Of a stretch of 64,000 nt of DNA, positions 49,923 through 58,065 are shown piece after piece. The DNA lies in assembly GCF_038051945.1 (NCBI RefSeq), contig NZ_CP150302.1, positions 6,882,001 through 6,946,000 of the forward strand. Reading direction: 5' to 3'. Under the pieces are notes generated by a model. The model was given only the letters and a program-made list of their open reading frames with translations, had not been told where the DNA came from and did not search any database. Origin of the DNA: Paenibacillus sp. FSL H3-0469 (GTDB taxonomy: Bacteria; Bacillota; Bacilli; Paenibacillales; Paenibacillaceae). Numbering within the stretch: position 1 is the stretch's first letter; every line of letters starts with the position of its first letter. Made by a program: the position numbers and the translations under genes.

Positions 49923-51741
49923 ACAATGGAAGAAGCAGTCCCGGCAACTGGTGGTGAACATGGTAGACGGCAAGGATGGGAAGACCGGCCATTATGTGCG
50001 GGTCCTCATGGTTCAAGAGTATCCGCCAGAGATCATCGCCGGGTATCTGGATCAGCTGGATGGCATCGTTACGCATGCCGGTGCTACCTTACGCAAAACG
50101 ATCCGGTATGCGCAAAGCGATATCAAATTCAACACCCGAATGAAGTACAAGCTGAACCGGTTAACAGCCAGTATTCAGGATCAGAGTGAAACAGACCCGG
50201 CACGGAATGCAGAGATTGCCGCGAAGGAGACCATTCTTGCCTTGCGGGATTCCACGCTGTCCAGTGATCATAAGCTGGTTGAGGTGCAGACCTTCTTAAC
50301 GTTATCTGCACCGAAGCTGCATCAGATTGAGGCGGCAGAGGCAGGGCTGAAGCTGTGGTTCGACAACATGTCCGGGAAACTAAATGAACTTAGGCGTGAG
50401 CAGCAAGAGGCGATGCGGCAAACATCACCGGCCTTTGACCCCTACAGTGATCACAGTGAATTTTTCAACAAGACGCATTATGGGCGGGTCACGACAGATT
50501 CTGTCGCGGCACGCACCTACCCCATGACCCGAGGCTCGTTCTCGGATAGCGAAGGACTATATTTTGGTCGCCGGACCGAGGACGGCGGCTTTTGTTTTGT
50601 GAATCTATGTGATCCGGATGATCCCCGGGCGCAGAATGTGACTGTGTTTGGCAAGACTGGCGAAGGCAAAAGTTACTTTCTGAAGGCACTGGTGGTCTCG
50701 CTGCTGGAAGAAGGCGTACATGTATTTGTCTTTGACCTGGACGGCGAGTGGCGGGAGCTCTGTGCCTATGTGGGCGGCGTGTATATTGACCATACCACCG
50801 AAGAAGGACGTTATTTTGAACCGCTGACGATTATGCCTGCCATCACGGAGATCGATGAGGAATGTGCGCAGTATAATCGCTCCCGGTACAAGATGGCCGA
50901 GAAAAGCGGCGTGCGCACTTTCTCGCTGCTCGGGGAGAATCTAACCCGCCCGGAAATTTTTGAAGTGGGCGAAGCCATTCGGAGAGTCTACCGTGCCGCA
51001 GGGATTGAGAAGCAGCAGCCGGACACCTGGAATGCACCTACCGGACCGAAGCCGACCATTCATGCCGTGTTCGCGGAAATTGAAGAGGCAGCTCATAGCA
51101 ATGCCGATGCTAAAAGCTTGTATGACAAAATCAAAATCTATTTCATCGGGATCTACGATGATATTTTCCAAATCGAAGAGGCCTCTAATTTTGATCAGAA
51201 AGCACCGCTGGTTGTCTACCGGGTCGGCTCCGGCGAGGAGGACGAGTCCAAGAAGGATGAATCGGCGAAGCAAGCACAGATCAAGATGTCGATGGCCTTT
51301 GAACAGGTCAATGCGAACATTCATCTGCTCAAAATTGCCGGAGCTGACTTTTCTGCCGTTCTGGTGGACGAGGGGCAGCGGCAGTTGCAAAATCCGGAGC
51401 TGCGCAGTTATGTCTTCACCTGGTATACGGCGATTCGCAAGCAGAACGGCATGATGATCCTGGCAGGCAATTCTCCGGCGATTATGCTGGATACCGCAGC
51501 TGGGGTAGGCATGTGGGAGAATACCAGCGTGCGCGTGTACTTTTACATGGAGCAGTCCGCAGTACGTTTACTCTCCTCCCATGCGGATCTGCCCAGCGAG
51601 ATTCAAGAGCTCATTACGCAGAATGAAGGCACGCAGCGCTACATCCTAGAGAACCACAAACGCTACGATGAACTGATCATGCATGTCCCTCCGGAAGAGC
51701 ATGTCCTGTACAAAACACGGGGACTGAAGACTGCAGGGTAG
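49888..51741 (+). CDS. virB4: VirB4-family conjugation ATPase
   Basis: 617 aa from ATG at 49888 with GAGAGGAG upstream, inside the end of the preceding gene. Walker A GKTGEGKS at residues 255-262 and Walker B FSAVLVDEGQRQL at about 488-500, then the C-terminal GNSPAIMLD and ENTSVRVYFYMEQ regions. N-terminal about 180 residues form the usual VirB4 cap. VirB4 is the central ATPase that powers pilus assembly and DNA or protein export in type IV secretion. Length is normal for the short Gram-positive group. This is the clearest conjugation gene in the window. Confidence 0.9.
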   Translation: MSLLRHTKRLVKQWKKQSRQLVVNMVDGKDGKTGHYVRVLMVQEYPPEIIAGYLDQLDGIVTHAGATLRKTIRYAQSDIKFNTRMKYKLNRLTASIQDQSETDPARNAEIAAKETILALRDSTLSSDHKLVEVQTFLTLSAPKLHQIEAAEAGLKLWFDNMSGKLNELRREQQEAMRQTSPAFDPYSDHSEFFNKTHYGRVTTDSVAARTYPMTRGSFSDSEGLYFGRRTEDGGFCFVNLCDPDDPRAQNVTVFGKTGEGKSYFLKALVVSLLEEGVHVFVFDLDGEWRELCAYVGGVYIDHTTEEGRYFEPLTIMPAITEIDEECAQYNRSRYKMAEKSGVRTFSLLGENLTRPEIFEVGEAIRRVYRAAGIEKQQPDTWNAPTGPKPTIHAVFAEIEEAAHSNADAKSLYDKIKIYFIGIYDDIFQIEEASNFDQKAPLVVYRVGSGEEDESKKDESAKQAQIKMSMAFEQVNANIHLLKIAGADFSAVLVDEGQRQLQNPELRSYVFTWYTAIRKQNGMMILAGNSPAIMLDTAAGVGMWENTSVRVYFYMEQSAVRLLSSHADLPSEIQELITQNEGTQRYILENHKRYDELIMHVPPEEHVLYKTRGLKTAG

Positions 51742-51754
51742 AGGAGGGAAACAG

Positions 51755-52858
51755 GTGGAAGTCAGTAAAAAGGCCAGGGAGATGAAGAAAATCATCGGGC
51801 TGCTTTCAGTGCTTAGTTCCCCCGGGATCGGTTTAGTGCTGATTTTTCTTGGATTGGCTGCATTGGTAGTAATGTTTGTCTTCTTGCCATTCATGATCTT
51901 TTCCGATGCCGACAGCTATAAGCCACAATCCGCAGGCCATTATGCTTCGTTGGCCCCTGAGCTAGATGTGGATGGAACGGTATATGTCTGGCCGGTACCG
52001 ACCATTGACCGGATCTCTTCAACGTTTGCTTTGCGTGATTTGTTTGGCACTATCCGCATGCATAAAGGGATTGATATTGCCAACGGTCCTGCCAATACGG
52101 AGCTACAGCCCATCTATTCCATGGCTGGAGGGACAGTGACGCTCGCTGGAGCAGCTAGTGGGTATGGTCAGGCGATTAGGATCGATCACGGCAATGGGCT
52201 AGTTACCACCTACGGACATTTATCCGCTCAGATGAACGTATCGGTGGGCGATGTGGTGAGCAAAGGACAGTTAATTGGCAGAATTGGACAGGGCATTGTC
52301 GGACGCTCTACCGGACCCCATTTACATTTTCAAGTGGAACTGAGCGGAGTGCCAGTTGATCCATTAAAATATGTCTTTGCTCCAGGTACGGAGCTGCCTA
52401 CATTGCCAACTGAGCTGGGGTACCGGTCTTTGAACATTCCATATGTGCTGCAATTTCTGGAGAAGCGAAAATCAGCGCTGGCGGATCATAATCTGCTGCA
52501 GATGATCGATGACGCGGGGCGAACCAAAAATGTCTCTCCTTATCTGCTGATTGCCATTACCGGCCAAGAGCAGTCGTTTGTGCCGAAAAACAATAACCAT
52601 GCCTCGGAGATTATCCGTAATCCATGGAATGTGTATGGATGCTGGTGCAAGGGGAAAGGTGCGGGGCTCTCAACCGGTGAGGCTGCGCAGATTGCGGCGA
52701 ATACGATCATTAAGCTATCTCAGGATCTTCCGGCCGGAAGAGATCCCATCCAGTGGTTATCGGCCAAAGATAATCCCCGAGGCTACTATGCAGAAGATAA
52801 CGGATGGTGGATCGGCGTATCCAAGTACTTCAAATTGTTAGTTGCGGGGAGTGGTTGA
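51755..52858 (+). CDS. Two-domain cell-wall hydrolase: M23 peptidase plus lysozyme-like domain
   Basis: 367 aa from GTG at 51755 (AGGAGGGA upstream). One N-terminal membrane anchor (about 20-48). M23 LytM-type peptidase with His103 and Asp107 (HKGID), His155 (YGHLSAQ) and His189/His191 (PHLHFQ), so the zinc site is complete. The C-terminal 120 residues (DAGRTKNVSPYLLIAITGQEQSF, split here as NVSPYLLIAITGQEQSF) look like a lytic transglycosylase or lysozyme-like domain with a catalytic Glu in GQEQS. It corresponds to VirB1-like enzymes of Gram-positive conjugation systems that open the cell wall for the channel. Stop overlaps the next gene. Confidence 0.9.
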   Translation: MEVSKKAREMKKIIGLLSVLSSPGIGLVLIFLGLAALVVMFVFLPFMIFSDADSYKPQSAGHYASLAPELDVDGTVYVWPVPTIDRISSTFALRDLFGTIRMHKGIDIANGPANTELQPIYSMAGGTVTLAGAASGYGQAIRIDHGNGLVTTYGHLSAQMNVSVGDVVSKGQLIGRIGQGIVGRSTGPHLHFQVELSGVPVDPLKYVFAPGTELPTLPTELGYRSLNIPYVLQFLEKRKSALADHNLLQMIDDAGRTKNVSPYLLIAITGQEQSFVPKNNNHASEIIRNPWNVYGCWCKGKGAGLSTGEAAQIAANTIIKLSQDLPAGRDPIQWLSAKDNPRGYYAEDNGWWIGVSKYFKLLVAGSG

Positions 52859-52859
52859 A

Positions 52860-53111
52860 ATGAATTTAACAGTTGTCATTATCGCAATTTTGCTGTGGGT
52901 GTTTTACAAGAAAGGGAGCAATGGCTTACCGACCTGGTTAGTCAAAGCATTGGGCGTGTTTTTGGTGATCATGCTGCTGCGCAATCTGAATGAAGCCTAC
53001 CACTTTGTATTTGATGAGTCCGATGCGTGGTGGCCTCTCGTGAAAGAAAATGCGGCGCGGTTGAATCAGCAATTGAGGGACTTATTTCAAACCATGATGA
53101 AAGGAAGTTGA
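52860..53111 (+). CDS. Small membrane protein of the transfer operon
   Basis: 83 aa from ATG at 52860. Two short N-terminal helices (LTVVIIAILLWVFYKKGS and WLVKALGVFLVIMLLRNL) are followed by a charged tail. It is translationally coupled to the hydrolase gene and 8 bases from ftsK-like. Function unknown. Confidence 0.65.
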   Translation: MNLTVVIIAILLWVFYKKGSNGLPTWLVKALGVFLVIMLLRNLNEAYHFVFDESDAWWPLVKENAARLNQQLRDLFQTMMKGS

Positions 53112-53118
53112 GAACACA

Positions 53119-55278
53119 GTGAGCACTCCAGATCCACCGCCAAAAGAATCCTTTGGACAGTTCGTGAATCGCCTGACGGTCTTGGCTGCGCTGGGAAGTG
53201 TAACCGTATTGTTCCTGGAGCCATCGCCAGAACTTAGCCATTTGGCACAAACGGTGCTCCGGTATGCAGTCACATTATGGCTGGGTATTGTGGGTGTACC
53301 CCACATTGCGCGAGTGGCTTGGAAGCATCGGAAACGCATGGGGCCATGGCTTATCCAGTTACAGCAAAAGATTCGAAACCGGGAATGGAGACTGGGGCCA
53401 TCCCCAGCAGATATTTCGCTGAGCAAGCTGCCCAATGCCGAGGGTGTGGAATCGATGCCTTCCGTACCTGAGCGGGGCGAACCCAATCATAGGCCGGTTG
53501 TGATTACAAGCGAACAGAGTGTTCAATCGGGACATCATGCGCTTTTTCCACCGAACCCTCGGCCCTATTCTTCTTCTACGTTATTGGCAGAGCAGGCATC
53601 GGAGCTCATCTTCAATACGGTCCAGTTGGCAGGACTGAAAATGGAGGAACCGCCAGAAATTCTGTCCATCGATGCGGGGCCAACGCTACAAACCATCTCC
53701 TTTCGCTTACCGGCCCGGCTGCAGCTCAGTGATCTGGTCAAAAAAAGAGATGATCTGGCGAACCATATCGGACATGACCGGAGTTTCGCGGTGACCTCAT
53801 CCCCGTTTTCAAGCGCAGCAGCCTTTATATTGCCTCATACCGAACGGGCATTTGTATATATGAGTGATATGACACAAGACCTGAAGGTGTTTGCTCAAAC
53901 GGCTGAACTGCCTATGGTGTTCGGGAAGGATATGTTGGGGAAACCGATCCTGGTGGACTTAGCCAAATTACCGCATTTGCTTGTGGCAGGGGCAACCGGT
54001 TCTGGGAAATCGGTGTTTATCAATGGGCTGCTTACATCACTTGCTTCAACTCGATCACCGGAGCAAGTTCAGTTTCTGCTCATTGATCCAAAGATGGTCG
54101 AGTTTACGATGTATACCGGCTTGCCGCATCTGATCTCCCCGCCTGTGACTGATCCGAAACGGGCAGCACTGACGCTCAAGAAGCTAGTAGTAGAGATGGA
54201 AAAGCGGTATAAGCGTTTTTCGGAAGCCGGTGTACGGAACTTGCCGCAGTACAACCGGAATCATCCGGGGGATCAGATGCCGTATATCGTCACTGTAATT
54301 GATGAATATGCCGACCTGATGGTTATTGCCCGAGCGGATGTGGAGGAAACCGTGCAACGCCTGACTCAAATGGGACGGGCTGCAGGACTCCATCTGATCC
54401 TGGGGACTCAACGTCCCAGCGTGGATGTGGTGACCGGTGTGATTAAGTCGAACCTGCCATCCCGGGTGGCGTTTCATTTGCTGAGTGTCTATGATTTCAA
54501 GACCGTAATGGATACAGGGGGTCCGCATTTGCTCGGGGGTGGGGATGGGATCTGCATGCTGAATGGTGGAGGGCAGAAGAGATTCCAGTCCGCGGCGATC
54601 AGCGCAGATGATGATGAGACGACCCGGTATATAGAGGAGTTGAAGCGCTATTGGCGGAATGAACTACGGTTGCGGAAAGCAGATCCAGAAACAGCAGCTG
54701 CTACAGATTCTTCTTTGCTTGCTCTCATAGACGGTGAGGAGGCCAACGATTCATCAGAAGCTGGGAATGAGCCTGTCGGTCCATCAGCATCAAACATAGC
54801 TCCATTTGACGAGTGGGCTGATCAGGAGGAAGAGGAGCCATTACAGCTGGATGAGAGTATGTACGATCAGGTTATTCGCTTGGCGCGGAAGCACAAAGGT
54901 GTATCGGGCAGGCTATTGCAGCAAGCGTTGAACATTGACTACATTACGGCAGCGACCTTTGTGGAGCAGTTAAGCAGAGAAGGAAAGGTGGCTGCTGAGT
55001 ATGATCCGGAAACGGGGTTGAAGCCTTGGTTAGCAGTTACCAAAGAGAGTGATGAAGAATTACTACTTAGAATTCAGCGGATAATTTGTGAGACGAAATC
55101 CACACGTTCCACCGACATTCAGCAAGCCCTTGGGATTCGCAAGGAGAAGGTGCTACAACTGATGGGACAACTGGCGCAGGTGGGTTTTTTGCTGCCTCCT
55201 ACAAGTACAAAAGGAGGTTATATGTTGGCTTGGGAAGAGGAACAAATTCAACAATTCTTAGCCAAAGAAATGCGATAA
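53119..55278 (+). CDS. FtsK/SpoIIIE-type DNA translocase
   Basis: 719 aa from GTG at 53119. A short N-terminal region with two helices (about 17-60) lacks the usual four. The motor domain has Walker A GATGSGKS at residues 291-298 and Walker B YIVTVIDEYADLMV (about 390), then GLHLILGTQRPSVDVVTG and LPSRVAFHLLS, a closer match to cellular FtsK/SpoIIIE than to coupling proteins of TcpA type. Two winged-helix modules follow at about 585-640 and 650-710 (QVIRLARKHKGVSGRLLQQ, then TRSTDIQQALGIRKEKVL). Such proteins pump double-stranded DNA. It is probably the coupling motor for this system. Confidence 0.88.
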   Translation: MSTPDPPPKESFGQFVNRLTVLAALGSVTVLFLEPSPELSHLAQTVLRYAVTLWLGIVGVPHIARVAWKHRKRMGPWLIQLQQKIRNREWRLGPSPADISLSKLPNAEGVESMPSVPERGEPNHRPVVITSEQSVQSGHHALFPPNPRPYSSSTLLAEQASELIFNTVQLAGLKMEEPPEILSIDAGPTLQTISFRLPARLQLSDLVKKRDDLANHIGHDRSFAVTSSPFSSAAAFILPHTERAFVYMSDMTQDLKVFAQTAELPMVFGKDMLGKPILVDLAKLPHLLVAGATGSGKSVFINGLLTSLASTRSPEQVQFLLIDPKMVEFTMYTGLPHLISPPVTDPKRAALTLKKLVVEMEKRYKRFSEAGVRNLPQYNRNHPGDQMPYIVTVIDEYADLMVIARADVEETVQRLTQMGRAAGLHLILGTQRPSVDVVTGVIKSNLPSRVAFHLLSVYDFKTVMDTGGPHLLGGGDGICMLNGGGQKRFQSAAISADDDETTRYIEELKRYWRNELRLRKADPETAAATDSSLLALIDGEEANDSSEAGNEPVGPSASNIAPFDEWADQEEEEPLQLDESMYDQVIRLARKHKGVSGRLLQQALNIDYITAATFVEQLSREGKVAAEYDPETGLKPWLAVTKESDEELLLRIQRIICETKSTRSTDIQQALGIRKEKVLQLMGQLAQVGFLLPPTSTKGGYMLAWEEEQIQQFLAKEMR

Positions 55279-55636
55279 GAGCTGTTAGTGATACTTCTAG
55301 TTCCCGTTTCTGGTTCCCATTTTTTTATTCGAAAACCCCTGCGGTTATGAGTATTTTTTATTTTAAGAATAGCGTTATCAAACGGGAACTAGAAAATCGA
55401 GTCTGAATTTAATCTGAAAAGGAGAGTTCGAATAAAAACTAATTGTTTACGTGACATTATGTTGATCCTACATACTGTCACCATCAAACATACAGTTTCT
55501 ACGATCCTTGAAACTGTGAATCATATTCAATACCTTGATTCCAAAATATAGTATAATATAGTGGTAATAAGAGTAATGAAAGTGTTTGAAGTAGAAGCAA
55601 CTTTGATAATTAAACTTAGGTTAGGGGGATTGTGAT
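55279..55636. other. AT-rich intergenic region with an inverted repeat
   Basis: TCTAGTTCCCGTTT (55296-55309) is the exact complement of AAACGGGAACTAGA (55380-55393). Between them lies another GTTCCC (55312-55317). These are half-sites of the iteron motif found at 25116-25323. A second, shorter palindrome (CAGTTTC...GAAACTG, about 55493-55515) and a likely promoter with TATAATATAG (about 55551-55560) precede the defence gene. No gene is supported here. Confidence 0.6.
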
Positions 55637-56974
55637 GTGAGTATTTCTATAACTGATGTAGCTGAATACATAGTTAAGTACATACAGGCTTACAGGACAG
55701 AATATCGTAAGTTTATAGATGGCGGGTATCCGGACATTAACTTGTCACCATATCTTAATTCCAAGGAATTACATTGTTATTTATCTTATGATGGTGCTGT
55801 TATTGCTGATTCCTCTAAAGAACCAAATTATCGATGGGAAATTGCAGGTGGTCCAGCTCTAATGGTTGATTATTCAATTAGTCGGACACCCAATTCAATA
55901 ATTGAACTTCTAAAAAAAGAAGGGATATATGGAAAAGATATTGGGATATCTCGATTGGTTTCTAAAGAGCCTTTGTCGAATGAAGTTTGGAGGGGGCGAT
56001 TACCTCAACCCATTAGTTTGATTAAGAAACAATATGATGAAACCATCATATATGTATATCAATTTGACATTTCATGGACTCAACTTATTGAAATATTAAC
56101 ATTTGGAGCATTTTGCAAAATTATTAACATTAATTTACCTGATATAAGCGATAACTTCTGGAATCCAATAATTATTAGGAATCTAGGATTCATTCCTGCT
56201 GACAGGAATAATAAAAGGTTTTTTAACTACTTAGAATTAATCCGTCATGTTGAAGAGGCTGCATGGGATTCAAGAAGTATAAAAACTCGTGTGTCATATG
56301 ATCTTAGGAGAGATTTTGCGCTTTCAGTAGTGAGAACTGAAGATGGAATGCTTTCATTAAGCTACGAAGAACAGATACAGCCATTTTTTGATAGGTTGAA
56401 AGAATTAGAAAAAACTATTTCGTCCTTTGAGCAATTACTAAATGAGAAAGAGGATGCTCACGAAGAGGTATTTCATGAATTTATAAAAAAAAATCCAATA
56501 TTGATTGATGTATATGGTGACGCTATATCTAAACCCAAACTGAGGTATCCTTCTATTGAAGAGTCACCTTTAGGAAAAGAATACGTTGAACCAGATTTTA
56601 TTATAAGATATCCATTAAATCATTACAGATTAATAGAATTAGAAAAACCATCAAAAAATATTGCTACAAAGTCAGGACAACCTAGAAGTGAAGTAACCCA
56701 AGCGGTATTTCAAATATCTGAGTGGAAAGCTTATATTAGAAATCATTATGAGTTAATTAAAGAACAGTACCCTTCAATTAACTTTAATTGTTATAGTTCA
56801 GTCATAATTAGCAGGACAACGGAAGAAAGTTTTGTTGCGGGGAGAAATAACAGAAAATATAGAGAGCTTTTGAAAGAACATTACTCAGGAGTAGACGAGA
56901 TCATAACTTATGACGATTTACTTATTAAAGCTAAAGATGCGTACCATAAATTAATAAATTTAGTATACAAGTAA
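55637..56974 (+). CDS. Shedu-like defence nuclease (DUF4263)
   Basis: 445 aa from GTG at 55637 with AGGGGG 8 bases upstream. The C-terminal half (about 275-440) carries the Shedu/SduA DUF4263 nuclease core: FHEFIKKNPILIDVYGDA, EYVEPDFIIRYPL, HYRLIELEKPSKNIATK (the Asp, Glu-x-Glu and Lys of a PD-(D/E)XK fold) and SEVTQAVFQISEWK. The N-terminal half is unrecognised and may sense phage. Shedu is a single-gene anti-phage system. The gene is far more AT-rich than its neighbours, has its own promoter and terminator, and splits the transfer operon, so it is probably inserted cargo. Confidence 0.85.
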   Translation: MSISITDVAEYIVKYIQAYRTEYRKFIDGGYPDINLSPYLNSKELHCYLSYDGAVIADSSKEPNYRWEIAGGPALMVDYSISRTPNSIIELLKKEGIYGKDIGISRLVSKEPLSNEVWRGRLPQPISLIKKQYDETIIYVYQFDISWTQLIEILTFGAFCKIININLPDISDNFWNPIIIRNLGFIPADRNNKRFFNYLELIRHVEEAAWDSRSIKTRVSYDLRRDFALSVVRTEDGMLSLSYEEQIQPFFDRLKELEKTISSFEQLLNEKEDAHEEVFHEFIKKNPILIDVYGDAISKPKLRYPSIEESPLGKEYVEPDFIIRYPLNHYRLIELEKPSKNIATKSGQPRSEVTQAVFQISEWKAYIRNHYELIKEQYPSINFNCYSSVIISRTTEESFVAGRNNRKYRELLKEHYSGVDEIITYDDLLIKAKDAYHKLINLVYK

Positions 56975-57126
56975 GTAAGTTAGGTTCTAAACAAGGTAAC
57001 ATGTTACAACCAATGATATGCCCTCTCATAAATGTTCATCCCCAAAACCATACTTTAATCATACTTTTTGAGTACTTTTCTCTTTTAAAAATGAGTTATC
57101 CTTATATCATGCAAGAAATCAAAAAG

Positions 57127-57156
57127 AGGCCGCCCCGGCAATCCAAGGGGCGGCCT
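57127..57156. terminator. GC-rich hairpin after the defence gene
   Basis: AGGCCGCCCC with its complement GGGGCGGCCT, 10-base loop. A run of five A precedes it and a short T run follows, so it may work from both strands. It separates the defence gene from the Tad genes and lies 24 bases before the next start. Confidence 0.8.
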
Positions 57157-57179
57157 TTGCGTTGAGAGAGGAGAGTGCC

Positions 57180-57584
57180 ATGCAGGAAGTTGGATTCAAA
57201 GAGGCAGGAGAACTATTGAATACGCCGGTCAGCACCTTGCGGCGCTGGGTCGTCTTGTTGGAGGAGCAAGGGTACACCTTCAACCGGGACGGCAAGCGTA
57301 GGCAGCTGGACTGGCAGGATGTTGGCGTGCTAAGGGAAGTCAAGCTCAGTCTGCAGGAACGAGCGCTGGAAGAGGCAATTCAGAAGGCCATCTTTTCAGT
57401 GGCAACACAGGAGGGACTCCATCAGCAGGAGACACTGTCCTTGATTAAGGGAAGCGAGTGGGAAACCTTTGAATCCCACATAAACGGCCTGAAAGAAAGC
57501 TTGTTTTGGAACGGTCAGGAACAAGCAGTGAGCACTTTGCTTACGGCTTGGCGAGCACTCCAAGAGACGATAGGAGGGGAGTAA
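57180..57584 (+). CDS. MerR-like HTH regulator
   Basis: 134 aa from ATG at 57180 with AGAGGAGAG upstream. N-terminal MerR-type winged helix (FKEAGELLNTPVSTLRRWVV, then YTFNRDGKRRQLDWQDVGVL) and a helical C-terminus without a metal or drug pocket. It stands at the head of the Tad part of the locus, so it may control those genes or be a remnant of a cargo switch. Confidence 0.75.
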   Translation: MQEVGFKEAGELLNTPVSTLRRWVVLLEEQGYTFNRDGKRRQLDWQDVGVLREVKLSLQERALEEAIQKAIFSVATQEGLHQQETLSLIKGSEWETFESHINGLKESLFWNGQEQAVSTLLTAWRALQETIGGE

Positions 57585-57586
57585 CA

Positions 57587-57796
57587 TTGGATAAAAAGCA
57601 CAGCCTGGCTGAGCTGCAGGCCTTACCCACGCTGCAACAATCACACACGGATAATCTGAAAAAGGACACCGGCAAAGAACGGGTCTGGTTGTCCCGATTG
57701 ACCGTTGCGGACGGTATGCCTTACAACCATCAGGTCATAGTGGAAGTGTTCTCGAATGGTAAATGGAACATCGTAGATACGTACCAGGCACAATAA
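57587..57796 (+). CDS. Small hypothetical protein
   Basis: 69 aa from TTG at 57587, with AGGAGGGG 6 bases upstream. Two charged segments and a beta-hairpin-like end (NHQVIVEVFSNGKWNIVDTY). Family unknown. Tightly packed in the operon. Confidence 0.65.
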   Translation: MDKKHSLAELQALPTLQQSHTDNLKKDTGKERVWLSRLTVADGMPYNHQVIVEVFSNGKWNIVDTYQAQ

Positions 57797-57810
57797 GGAG
57801 TGAACATGAA

Positions 57811-58065
57811 ATGATAAAGACTTATGCAAACTGGGAAGGAGATTTGGAGGATTACCTTCAGATCGGTGATGTGGTAGATGAGGAGATGGCCGATCACTTT
57901 CTGAATGTCCTGCCTCCGGCCTGCTGGACGGCGAAGATCATCCAGATCGGGGAGCCGAATAGCCATGTTGGGGGCAAAGCCACCTACGCCACCTTGGAAA
58001 AAACAAGTCAAGGCTGGGTGTACCGGGGCAATTGTCACCGGAGCGAGACGGAGGGGCGATCATGA
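57811..58065 (+). CDS. Small hypothetical protein
   Basis: 84 aa from ATG at 57811, AAGGAG 9 bases upstream. Sequence WEGDLEDYLQIGDVVDEEMA with an acidic centre and a beta-rich end (GGKATYATLEKTSQGWVYRG). Its last bases overlap the tadA start (58062). Family unknown. Confidence 0.65.
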   Translation: MIKTYANWEGDLEDYLQIGDVVDEEMADHFLNVLPPACWTAKIIQIGEPNSHVGGKATYATLEKTSQGWVYRGNCHRSETEGRS

